DNA of 64,000 nt from Zonotrichia leucophrys gambelii (Eukaryota > Chordata > Aves > Passeriformes > Passerellidae): NCBI RefSeq assembly GCF_028769735.1, contig NC_088171.1, positions 57,691,613 to 57,755,612 of the forward strand, read 5' to 3'. Each line of letters starts with the position of its first letter. Positions within the stretch are counted from its first letter, which is position 1. The notes under the pieces are model-generated. The model was not told where the DNA came from. It did no database searches and was given only the letters and a program-made list of their open reading frames with translations. This document shows positions 55,011 to 64,000 of the stretch, one piece after another. Made by a program: the position numbers and the translations under genes.

Positions 55011-55908
55011 GTGATGCAGGGCAATGAATGTCCAGGTGTGGCCCTGACATGGTTGACAGATAAGCCTGTCTGGGCTGGCCAGTGGCCCCTTACTACTGAA
55101 AAGCTTACTGCCCTGCAAGAATTAGTCACAGAACAATTGCAAGCAGGACATATTGAGGAATCATTCACCCCCTGGAATACCCCTGTTTTTGTAATAAAAA
55201 AGAAATTGGGAAAATGGAGACTTTTACATGGAGACTTATGGCAGACGAATTCTGTAATGGCAACAATGGGAGCTTTACAACCAGGCCTTCCTACACCTAC
55301 AATGATTCCACAGGAATGGCAAATAGTTGTCATTGATCTGAAAGATTGTTTCTTCACTATTCCATTGGCTGAGCAGGACAAAGAAAAATTCGTTTTTACT
55401 CTGCCTTCTATAAATCATGCTGAACCCAATAAAAGATACCAATGGAGGGTACTCCCTCAAGGCATGAAAAATTTGTCAACGGTTTGTGGCACAGGCCTTG
55501 TCAAAAGTGCAGGAGCAATTTAAAAATTGCTACTGTTATCATTACATGGATGATATCGTGTTGGCATCTGATAACAAACAACAGTTATCAGCTCTTAAAC
55601 AATGTGCTGTGACAAATTTGAAAGCTTATGGTCTAATCATTGCTCCAGAGGAAGTGCAGGAACACATGCCTTGGAAATATCTAGGTATGTTGGTGACCAA
55701 CACTCAAGTTATGCCTCAACCTGTAAAGTTAAACATTGATGTTAAAACTGCTATTGATGTAAAGAAATTGGTTGGTTTAATAGGTTGGATTCGATCATAT
55801 TTAGGTATAACTAATCATCAGATGCAGCCATTGTTTGACTTGCTGTCAGGCATCACCTCCTCTACTGATAGGAGGCAATTGACCCCAGCAGCAAAATACA
55901 GTTATTGA
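55011..55908 (+). pseudogene. Provirus C reverse transcriptase (frameshifted)
   Basis: Two overlapping frames. The first (55,011-55,523) has [35 protein letters not shown], a diverged [23 protein letters not shown] (first catalytic Asp) and [11 protein letters not shown] frame change at about 55,485 leads to the second (to 55,908). That has CYHYMDDIVLAS (catalytic YMDD intact), a WKYLGMLVTN thumb block and KLVGLIGWIRSYLGIT. The polymerase site is thus preserved, but the protein is split. Confidence 0.9.
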
Positions 55909-56160
55909 TTCCATTTATGTTGCCAATTTGGTTAAGCATTTAGATCAAGCAGTGTTGTATAATATTCAAGAGAAGCCATTGTTTATCATGTTAGTGAAGT
56001 TATGGACAGTTATTGGTGCTCGAAAACATCCTTACTTCATCATGCACATTCGCAGCCATACATCATAACCAGGATTTTTTGTTGAAGGCAATGCCTTTGT
56101 AGATTCTCTAGTAGCTGCTGCTGCAATCAAAACTGTACCCAATGTGTTGCAGCAAGCAAT
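55909..56160 (+). pseudogene. Provirus C partial RNase H
   Basis: After the RT frame ends, only the last part of an RNase H is readable: IDSIYVANLVKHLD (third acidic residue region), HIRSHTS and FFVEGNAFVDSLVAAA. The first half, with the first Asp and catalytic Glu, is missing. An in-frame stop also breaks it near 56,068. The 41.7-kb pol fragment keeps more of this domain. Confidence 0.8.
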
Positions 56161-57019
56161 TTTATCTCATCAATTTTTTCATCAGAGTGCTCAAGCTTTA
56201 CAGCAGCAATTCAGATTGTCTCCTGGTGAAGCAAAATCAATTCTTTCTTCTTGTCCTGACTGTCACATGACTCATGTCACTCAGTATTATGGTACCAACC
56301 CTAGGAGTCTTTCCGCATTAGAGAAATGGCTAAGTGATGATACTAAAATGCCAGAATTTGGTCGCTTTAAGTATGTTCATGTTACAGTTGATACTTTTTC
56401 TCATGCAATGGTGGCTTCAGCATTCACAGGAGAAAAAACCCGTGATGCTATTTGTCATTTTTATCATGCTTTTTCTATCCTAGGTGTTCCATGTCATGTG
56501 AAAACAGATAACGGCCCAGCATATGCTTAGCAGAAAATGCAAGTATTCTTTTGTGCTTGGGACATTGAGCATTCAACAGGCATTCCCCATATCCCCATGG
56601 GCCAAGCAATTATCAAAAGAGCTCACAGACTTCTTAAACGTCAGGTTCAAAAACAAAAAGGGGGAATACAACAGGAGTCACCTCAAGTGAGATTAGATAA
56701 AGCTGTTCATGTGTTAAACTTTTTGCGTCCCCTACCTGACTCACAGTTATCTCAAATCTTTTACCATTTTTCTTCTTTGAATTGTAAGCAATCAAATTTC
56801 CATAGAAATGTTAAGGTGTGGGTCAAGGATTTAATTACTGATATGTGGTCTGGTCCAGTGGAACTAATAACCTGGGGTAGGGGTTATGTCTGTGTTTTGA
56901 CAGATAATGGTCCTCGATGGATTCCTGCTCGCTGTGTTAAACCTTACCTGGAGCACGCAGGAAAGGATAGGATGGATGGTTCCACAGCTGAAGCAGAACG
57001 TGCAGATGACACTGGCTAA
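56144..57019 (+). pseudogene. Provirus C integrase with changed catalytic glutamate
   Basis: The N-terminal zinc domain is complete (HQFFH, then CPDC about 27 residues later). The core has VTVDTFSHAM (first Asp, about 56,390) and VKTDNGPAYA followed by a TAG at 56,528 (second Asp just before it). Downstream is MGQAIIKRAHRLLKRQ near 56,600. The family has Glu where this has Lys (IIKRAH), and the 41.7-kb relative reads IVERTH, so the third catalytic residue is lost. The C-terminal domain (VKVWVKDLITDMWSGPVELITW, then RWIPARCVKPYLE) is readable to 57,019. Confidence 0.9.
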
Positions 57020-57196
57020 GAGCATATATCAGTACTTATTTATGGATGAAGGACAGGAATGATTGTATTAAGAATGGGAATTTTGTTGATGGCTGTGATG
57101 GTTGTTTTGTGTTTCCCGTCTGCTTGGATTTTTGCAAAGGGCCCTGCAAAAACCCATAGCAGCTGTATTTACAGTTCAAAAACAAAAAGGGGGAAT
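57020..57196 (+). other. Provirus C pol-LTR gap: no env, polypurine tract
   Basis: Only about 180 bp separate the integrase stop from the 3' LTR. They hold a short degenerate reading (FVFPVCLDFCKGPCK) that may be the last trace of env, and the polypurine tract CAAAAACAAAAAGGGGGAAT at 57,177-57,196. Confidence 0.8.
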
Positions 57197-57542
57197 TGTG
57201 GAAGGGGCTAACAGCAGACCTGCTAGCTAAAGGAGTGAGAAGAAGCTGAGAAGTAAGAAGAAGCTGATAAGGAGCTCTCTCCAAGGCTGTAACCAAGGAA
57301 GCCGAGAGAAGAAAGATAAGAGAACCTTGCAGCTGGACAAAGTATTTTTAGAAAGTTACTTGAAATCACTATAACTTTTCACCAATAGTGTTATGTTGAC
57401 TTATTGTGGCCAATAGTTAGGGTAGAAGAAGCATAAACAATTGGACAATGTATAAAAGGTCAGTCATGTTCAATAATAAAGGGTTGCCAACTGAGACTGC
57501 TTGTGGTCTCTGCTTTGTATTGTGACCGCCTCAACAGTGACA
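57197..57542 (+). repeat. Provirus C 3' LTR
   Basis: TGTGGAAGG...GTGACA, TATAAA at 57,451-57,456, AATAAA at 57,475-57,480. Compared with the 5' LTR it carries an extra roughly 18-bp GAAGCTGA-type duplication near 57,250. Ends in CA immediately before the ATGCTA duplication. Confidence 0.92.
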
Positions 57543-58140
57543 ATGCTATAAAAGAATGTATTTTATAAAGACTGTGAAATCCAAACGAGTCTCTGACCAC
57601 AAGCAGCCCAAGATGTGGACGTCTGTTCAAACTCTGAAATTCCTGAAGACGGCAGAATAACAATCGGCATTTAGCTTATGGAGAGACGCACCCAGCGCAA
57701 TGATCACCGCTATCCCGAGCCATCGGAAGACATCTAAGAGCAATCATCGCTCTGTTGATAACATCATTCAAGATAGCTGAAGTCGCCAGAAAGATACATG
57801 TGAATACGTGACTTCCCGGGATTCGATCAACGCTGGCTATCAACCAGGAAACGGCGATTGTCCAGCTCTGCACAGTGAAAGAACCAACTGTCAATATGCA
57901 GAGTTACAAAAGAAACTTGGACTCCTTCATGTCATGGAACAATAAACTGTATAAAACATCCCTGCTAGAAGCGACTCTCGTGAAAGGGGGAGGGTCCGAT
58001 GCAATAGAGGTCGGATCCAGGTTCACCCAGCACTGAAGCCAGGCTGTCTCTTTGGCTGTGGTGGTTTTGAGGACTGTATTTTGGTCGTGCAAAAAGATAA
58101 ATCTTTTCACATTTTTGGTAGTTTAGCTTTTGACTGATCA

Positions 58141-58357
58141 TTTATAACAACTACCCATAGTCAGAAAAGACCAGCCCCCTCTTAGGAGGGCACAGGGAAA
58201 AGGCATTGTACCTATAGTCTCGGGGAACAGAGGCAACTGCAAGTCTCCAGTCTTGGCTGCAGGGAACATTGGAGATTACTGGATTCCTTGTTCCTCAGCA
58301 TCAGCTGCAGAGAACAACAGGGTCCACCAGACCCCTCGTTCTTCAGTCTTGGCTGCA
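58141..58357 (-). other. Element D leader with repeated PBS-flanking unit
   Basis: The minus-strand leader after the PBS. TCTGGTGGACCCT, which forms the start of the PBS, recurs about 48 bp downstream (plus 58,320-58,332), together with a GGCTGCAG and TTGTTC(C/T)TCAG context. A roughly 49-bp imperfect tandem unit therefore includes the PBS. Confidence 0.65.
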
Positions 58358-58377
58358 GTCACATCTAGGGTCCACCA
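58358..58377 (-). other. Element D primer-binding site, tRNA-Trp-like
   Basis: The minus strand reads TGGTGGACCCTAGATGTGAC, two bases after an LTR ending ACAACGACA. It resembles a degenerate tryptophan-type PBS with an extra G. Confidence 0.55.
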
Positions 58378-58379
58378 GA

Positions 58380-58740
58380 TGTCGTTGTTGTATTGAGGAC
58401 TGGTGAATAAAACGACATGCAGACTCCAAGGTCTCAGAAGGCAAAATACAAAGTTTATTAGAAACCACACATTCTTTCTATAGACAGTTACAATAAAAGT
58501 GGACCTGATTGGTCCTTAATCAACACCCCTCACACCATTGGCTAATTAGGAACAACAACCTTCTTGCACCTCTTACAAGTAAACAACTTGTTCAAAACAC
58601 CAGCTGCAGGATTATTTTAATTCTTTCTCTGTGTTTTCTCAAAACTTCCCATAGGAAATCTCTGAGAAAGTTTACCTGACTGTTTCTCTGACCAGACTCT
58701 CAGTATCCATAGTCAGCCTCACTGATCAAAAATGCAGGGG
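58380..58740 (-). repeat. Element D 5' LTR (approximate outer end)
   Basis: Minus strand. The inner end ...CAACAACGACA is at 58,380, the polyadenylation signal AATAAA is in TTCTAATAAACTTTG (plus about 58,456), and CCAATGG/CCAATCAGG boxes lie upstream. The outer end is uncertain (perhaps TGATCAGTGAGG near 58,730). This LTR, the PBS and the gag at 51.69 kb downward share one orientation, so I treat them as one element. Confidence 0.6.
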
Positions 58741-60130
58741 ATTATGGTATCTTTGGATAAACTTTTAAAAAGCCTTAAAATTATACCCAAAATGAATGCT
58801 GGAGTTCAATAGTTTTTAAAATAGAGTAATCTAAAAAGTTTCAATGTTCGTGCAGGCCCTGACCTAGTGAATAGTCAATCATAATACATACTTGTATATA
58901 GTGCCACTTAAGATTTATTCAAGTTATCCGCATCCACTTCTGTTCTCAGCCTTAATAATTCAATCAACATAATTCAACCTATTAAATTCAGAAGAGTGTT
59001 CAGGACAACATGCACCTATCCCCTTATGAACAGTAAAACAATACATTCAACAAAATAATAAGCACCACTGAACAAAAATACCTACAACTGCCTAAATGTT
59101 TACCATCACCCAAGGTCTGCCATAGCTGCGAAGCCTCTTTTCCTTAGTAAGGACTTGGAAAGTCCCTCCCGGAGCAAGGCCTCCAAGCCTACCTTGAGAA
59201 AGGGTGTCCAGCTTTTATAAGACCAAATTTGCAATTCAAAGTGACCTGATTTCATTTTTAGGACAGAAACAAATGGGTTTGATGGCATACTTCCTCTGCC
59301 AGCCAGGGCCACAGCTTGGTCAGAGCCAAGACCTTGTCTGGGAGGTTTTCCATATCATATCATATCTTAAACATAAACCTCTGTTAATATCTACTGAAAA
59401 AGTTTCTTAACATCAGTAACTTACAAATAATCAAAGGAATGCAGACAACTAACATAAAATAATATGTTATTGCTGGATCCCTATCCCCAGTGCCAAGCAT
59501 TGAGTTTAATAGAATTTAATAAAAATACACAGTTAGGAGACGAGGTTATGTTCAGATTTTGATTTCAATTTCATCATATATTACTAAATTTTGCAAATGC
59601 ATCAGCAGTACACTTAACAACATCTCTCTCTGGAATCTCTGGCTGATATGATCTCACGCCAATTCCAAACAGGTAACCTTAGAAACCTTTAGCTTATTTC
59701 TAAGTAGGTAAATATTAAAACTGGTTAGCAGAATTAAACACCAGAATCTTCAGAAGTCATTCCTGTGCATAGTTAAATGCTGCAAGATAACTTCATATTC
59801 AGGACAGCAGACTTTCATAAGAGTTGTGTAAGTCATAATCAAATTTAAGTGGTTTTTGTTAATTCAAAGTTTACAGCAATATAAAAAAAAACTTGGCAAT
59901 CATCAATTTCACAACTCACAGATATGGTCCTTAAATTCCATAATGCCAGACATTTCAAAATTTAGCAAGCTGTTGGTTGTTATTGCATCTTTCTACTGCT
60001 GGAAATTTCTTGGCTAAGAATTTCTATCATCACTTGCCTTGCTGTGTCTGATTATCAGTTCTTTGGAAGACCTCACCAAAGAAGCCTTCCTCAATGCATT
60101 TCAACTTGGTAAATAATTCTGGGTCTGCTC
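58741..60130. other. Intergenic, nothing recognised
   Basis: AT-rich. No gene or nameable repeat. Confidence 0.55.
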
Positions 60131-60735
60131 TGTGCATTGGGCACCTGCACCACGACAGGCAAGCAGGTCACAGCAGGTTGCAGCAGCTGGGAAGACACCA
60201 CCCGTTGCTCCCCATGGCTACCTTGCCCATGCCCTGTTCCCCAGTCCCAGAGCGGGAGTGGCTGCTTGGGGCCCCCCCAGGATGGTGACTCTCAGCATTG
60301 CCGTGGTCGGTTCAGAAGACTGTGTTGGGCTTTGGCTGTAGACGGTCGTTGCTAGACGATGTGACTTGTCGCCCGCTCTTGGCGGCATGTGGCTCTGGTT
60401 CGCTGGTTCCCAGGGCCATTCACAGCCAGTAGGGTCCTCCAGCCCCTTAGGCACTAACAGTGGAGCTGTCTGCCACTGTGTCCCCCAGGCTTCTCAAGCC
60501 CCAACAAGGCTTGTAGAGCCTGTTCAGATATGTGTTTTATCCCCTGTCTGCATAAAAAGAGGGTCTATACCAATACCACGGCATTTTCTTCAGTGGAAAC
60601 TTGTGTCCCCATGTCCCCAGTGTCTTTTTCTATTTACACAGTCCAGACCTTTGCAGCAAACCCTGCTGTGAGCAGCTCTCCCTGGCTGCCCTCCTCTGCT
60701 GGGGCTCCATCTCTGCTGCTATCCCCGTGGCCTGG
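60131..60735. other. GC-rich stretch beside a solo LTR
   Basis: Short overlapping ORFs in three frames (for example 60,132-60,341 and 60,366-60,671) without motifs; judged compositional. Could be an unrecognised repeat. Confidence 0.4.
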
Positions 60736-60736
60736 C

Positions 60737-61038
60737 TATTCAAGACAGACACATGACACAACATTTGAGGTTCATGCCACAACAACCAACTTTTATTGAG
60801 TTTCTTTTACATAGTCATAGACATGTTTAGATATGTTTACATAGTTTAGACATAGTTAGACCACATGGTTGGTCCTGATTGGCTGAATTTCATTACCACC
60901 TGGCTTACTGGCCAATAGCTGTTTGTGTCCCTAATGACCTAAACTGGTTCCCTAACAGCCTAGACTGGTTGAGTTAATATAACTCAGTTAGGGTTTTCTG
61001 TAACTGTGAGGCCCCCAGGCCACCTGTTGGCTACCACA
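60737..61038 (-). repeat. Solo LTR, same family as the 37.8-kb LTR
   Basis: The minus strand starts TGTGGTAGCCAACAGGTGGC, contains AGCCAATCAGGACCAACC, and has AATAAA at plus 60,792-60,797. It is collinear with 37,835-38,105 over its full length. There is no polypurine tract on its outer side and no PBS on its inner side, so it stands alone. No clear target duplication. Confidence 0.7.
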
Positions 61039-61811
61039 TGTCTCAACTACCCCTCCTAAGGAAATGCAGAGCACTGTAGTCACTCCCAAGCTTCCTTCTC
61101 TCCAAACTACATAAAGCCCAGTGTCCTTAGCTGCTCCTTAGAGAAAATACCTGCCAGTCTCTTGCTCAGCTTTGCTGCCCTCCACCAGATGCATTCAACA
61201 ACCTTCACATCCTTTTTACCTCACATGATACCCAATTGTGAGGCTGTGCCAAAGTGAATACAGCACAATAATCACCTCTTTGGACTGACTGTTTGATGCA
61301 TGCCAGGACATGGTTTGCCCTCTGGGCTGCCCAGGCTCACACTGCTGCATGATATTGATGCTGCCAGTCAGCAATCCTAGCCCCCTTCCTGCAAGGCAGC
61401 TCTCCAGCCACTCCTCACCCAATTTAGACTTGTGTCAAGTGCTACTCCATCCTGGGTGCAGTTAGACTTCTTAAATTTAATCCCTTTAATGTGGCCCGGT
61501 TCACCGCAACGCGAAAGCTCTGCCCTTCAGCAAGATCTTCACCCAGTGCACCATGAACTCATTCATCCCACAGCTGCACAACTTGTCTGAAGAACAGACT
61601 TACCATGTGAAATACTGAACCAATTCCTTGTTTAGCTTTGCTTGCTCATGCAGCTATTGCTTTACCTGTGGCTGCATTTCTCTTCACAAAGCAAAGCAAG
61701 GCACAACTTCTCAAGGATTTTCTGGGATTCACATTCTCTGAACCTCAGAGAAAGAAAAAACAATTCTTATCTCATTTACTGCTCCTGTGTTTTGGAACAA
61801 GTGGAATGCAT
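61039..61811. other. Intergenic, nothing recognised
   Basis: No credible gene. Confidence 0.5.
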
Positions 61812-62060
61812 TGTGGAAGATTGTTTACCTGAAGGGAATTGGTAATTGGATTCTGGTGTGTTTTTAATCATTGACCAATTGAATTCAGGTGTGTGTGTCA
61901 GGACTGTTGGCTGACAGTCACGAGGTTCTGTGCAGTTGAGTGCTTGTGCAGTTTAAGTTTAGATGTAGTGTAATATAGTATAGAATAATTTAGTATAATA
62001 AAGTAATTAATTAGCCTTCTGATTCCATGGAGTCCTCCTTGTCTTTCCTCCCATCATCGG
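61812..62060 (+). repeat. Probable solo LTR, plus strand
   Basis: The order GTTTACCTGA, GGTAATTGGATTCTGGTGTG, TTGACCAATTGAATTCAGGTG, GTCACGAG, TAATATAGTATAGAATAAT, then AATAAA (61,997-62,002), TTAGCCTTCTG and GGAGTCCTCCTTG matches my memory of a common songbird ERV LTR. Ends are approximate. Confidence 0.55.
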
Positions 62061-64000
62061 CTGTTGCCTTGCTTTCCAATATTTACCTACTAACCTGTCT
62101 TTATCAACTCAACCCATGAGTTTTCCCACTTTCACTCTTCCAAATTTCTCCCCTATCTCACTGCAGGAGAGTGAGAGAGTGGCTATGTGGGATTGTCACT
62201 GCTTGCATTGCCAACACCCATCAGCAGGTCCAAGATCAGCTGGGGGAGAACAACCGTCATTCAGACGAGCTCTGCCTTCTCCATGTGTGTCCCTTCTCCT
62301 GTACCTGCTGCTGCCCATTGTGCTGCTCTGGTGTCCATCGCAAACAGGTGCAAACCAAGAAGTAGAAAAACAGAGTAACAGCTCCCAAGAAGCTGTTACT
62401 TCCCAAAGAAACCTCCATAGGGCTGTGCTACTGTGAGCTGCATCACTACAACTTTGTGTCAGCATCATTCCATCAGCTGGCAAGAGGTCAGATCAGGAGG
62501 AGACAAAAAGGCAAAAAAAAAAATCAAAATTTCTATTGAGTTTTTTTCACTGCACTTTGCCTTGTATTCTCATAAAGGTCTCAACGTGGCTAATTACATG
62601 AGAAGCTGAGCTATAAGTTTTAAAAATGAGCATGTTTCTAACCCTGAGGAACTTCTGGAGGTCTAGCACCCAAGAACCTTCAAAACCACAATGCAGCCTT
62701 TGGGACATTTTTCCTGATTTCTTGAGTATTCTTTGCAATTTTTTATTTCTCAAGGTCAGCATTTTTTGTTAATGGGGAAAGGACTTTACATTTTCCTTAA
62801 TGACATGGTTTTGTCTAGATCTTCCACTTTTCAATTTTTTCCTATATTACTGCCCTTATGTAAACCTAAATATAAGGCAAACTAAAAACTCTCAACCACC
62901 TATATTTTAACTAGAGTAGAAATAAGTATTAAGAAAAAAAAATTAATTAAATTCACACTAATTCTCCCTTTCCAAGGCTCAAGTTTTTATGTTTTTTTCA
63001 CAGCATACCATACTGCTACCTTCCTCTTTAGGCATGTTGCTCTTCCTTTCTCAGTCAGCCAAAAGGTCCTTGAGGATATTGGGCAAGATTCTACATGGTT
63101 ATAAGAGCACACAGGTTTAAGGACACAAAAGACAGCTCTGGAATACAAACACATAAAAACAGAGACACAAGTCCAGAGATATTAAGTCAACCTTAGCTAC
63201 TGCAATTAAATATAGGAGGAACAGGTCAAAGTCATGATTTTTTTTGATACACACCCGTACAACTTTACCCACCTCAGAAATCACAATTGACAAATTTACT
63301 ATAGTATTAATGTTCACAGGTTATTTGCCAACAACTACTTGTCTAGTGGAAAGACAAAAACTTAGACTGGATTTTTCCATGCAAGCATCTACCATTTTAT
63401 ACATGATTAATCACCTCCACTAAACAAAAATAATCAAGTCTTGTCAAATATTTTACATTGTTTTTCTTTTAGTGGTTCTATGATTTCAAACTCATGTGGG
63501 ATTTATCTTTCCAGTAGTTTCTAAAAATCTTATTTATTACATCTCAGCAACACCTTGCCCGAGTCTGAAAGTACATACACCTAGACAGCCTTACTGTGAA
63601 CACAGTACTTCAAAAAAGCCTTTGTGTGTCACAGTTTGACACTGGCTCAACACCAGGCATCAAAAAAGTCAATTTGCTCACTATCCCCTGCCACAGCTGG
63701 GCAGAGGAGAGAAAAGAAAAAATTAAGAAAAAGAAAATGAAGAAAAAGGGTTCATGAGTTTAGATAAGGACTGTGAGAAAACACTTCAAGGGCAAAACAG
63801 GCTCAACTTAAAGTTGCAAAGTGAATTTATTACTAACCAAATCAGAGGAAGATAACGAGAAGTTAAATAAGCCCTTAAAACACCTTTTCCCCCAGTTCCT
63901 TCCTTCTTCCCACTGACAGTGCAGGGAGGCAGGGCATGGGGATTTTGGTCAGTTCATCACCCCAGATTTTCTTCCACTGCTCAGGGAGAGAAGTCCTTCC
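62061..64000. other. Intergenic, nothing recognised
   Basis: Short ORFs near 62.1-62.5 kb overlap on both strands and lack motifs. The rest is AT-rich with no recognised feature. Confidence 0.5.

Larger units (their letters stand above)
51740..57548 (+). mobile_element. Provirus C: class II (beta/alpha-like) ERV, gag-pro-pol, no env
   Basis: Plus-strand provirus with LTRs at 51,746 to about 52,070 and 57,197-57,542, flanked by perfect 6-bp ATGCTA (51,740-51,745 and 57,543-57,548), the duplication length of alpha- and betaretroviruses. It has a tryptophan-type PBS, gag with two zinc knuckles, a dUTPase-protease segment in the -1 frame, RT, partial RNase H and integrase. No envelope: integrase ends at 57,019 and the polypurine tract follows 160 bp later. 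LTRs differ by roughly 3-4 % plus a small length difference. Frameshifts and a changed integrase residue make it defective. Confidence 0.93.
51724..58140 (+). mobile_element. Plus-strand LTR split by provirus C
   Basis: Just left of provirus C, TGTTGGGAAATAATTC starts at 51,724. Beyond provirus C (57,549 on) the sequence continues as an LTR-like unit. It has CTATCAACCAGGAAACGGCG, a TATA-like TGTATAAAACATCC at about 57,948, a GC-rich downstream part and an end near GACTGATCA (about 58,140). TGTTGGG starts and this GC-rich body fit my memory of avian ERVL-type LTRs. Its own target duplication was not found and its end is approximate. Confidence 0.5.

Noticed and set aside
57940..57965. TATA-like TGTATAAAAC as a host promoter
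   Set aside because: It sits within the LTR that is split by provirus C, so it is better explained as that LTR's own promoter.
60132..60671. GC-rich ORFs in three frames near 60.1-60.7 kb
   Set aside because: Overlapping frames of similar length and no motifs; composition effect.

Overview
The window looks like gene-poor nuclear DNA of a bird, most likely a songbird. It carries a chicken-repeat-1 (CR1) LINE with an avian-type 3' tail of ATTCTGTG repeats, several old CR1 3' ends, and avian-style class I (gammaretrovirus-like) and class II (beta/alpharetrovirus-like) endogenous retroviruses (ERVs). I found no convincing host protein-coding gene, tRNA, rRNA or CRISPR array. Everything that codes, or once coded, is a retroelement. 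The ERV density would fit a W chromosome or another low-recombination region, but that is inference.

Layout. About 1-7.6 kb: AT-rich intergenic DNA with an LTR-like relic (1.66-2.80 kb) and a CR1 3' end (3.5 kb). 7.47-9.87 kb: a 5'-truncated CR1 with one long open reverse-transcriptase frame. About 10-21.8 kb: intergenic DNA with LTR relics and simple repeats. 21,835-30,328: provirus A, minus strand, class I, bounded by 5-bp TAAAT duplications. It has an open protease/RT/RNase H frame, no integrase core, a twice-frameshifted gag, a hairpin-rich leader and an unusual cysteine-rich env-position membrane protein. 30.3-37.8 kb: mostly intergenic, with a perfect 19-bp hairpin at 36.8 kb. 37.83-38.4 kb: an LTR plus an env tail from a minus-strand class II element.

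From 42.7 to 58.75 kb is a nest of insertions. The host of the nest is an old minus-strand class II provirus (call it D), with its 5' LTR and primer-binding site (PBS) near 58.4 kb and its gag spread over 51.7-42.7 kb. Within it lie: (i) a plus-strand LTR starting at 51,724 that is itself split by (ii) provirus C (51,746-57,542, plus strand, class II, no env, 6-bp ATGCTA duplications); (iii) a minus-strand solo LTR (50,819-51,378) that cleanly splits the D matrix region; and (iv) provirus B (44,035 to about 50,437, plus strand, class I), with almost identical LTRs but a badly decayed body. At 42,740 the D gag meets, tail to tail, a plus-strand RNase H/integrase fragment. 58.75-64 kb holds two further LTRs (60.74 and 61.8 kb) and otherwise nothing I recognise.

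No element can replicate unaided from what is seen. A lacks integrase core, B is full of stops and has a changed RT catalytic site, C has frameshifts, a partial RNase H and a changed integrase catalytic residue, and the CR1 lacks its 5' half. The most unusual object is the env-position ORF of provirus A at 22.7-23.6 kb.
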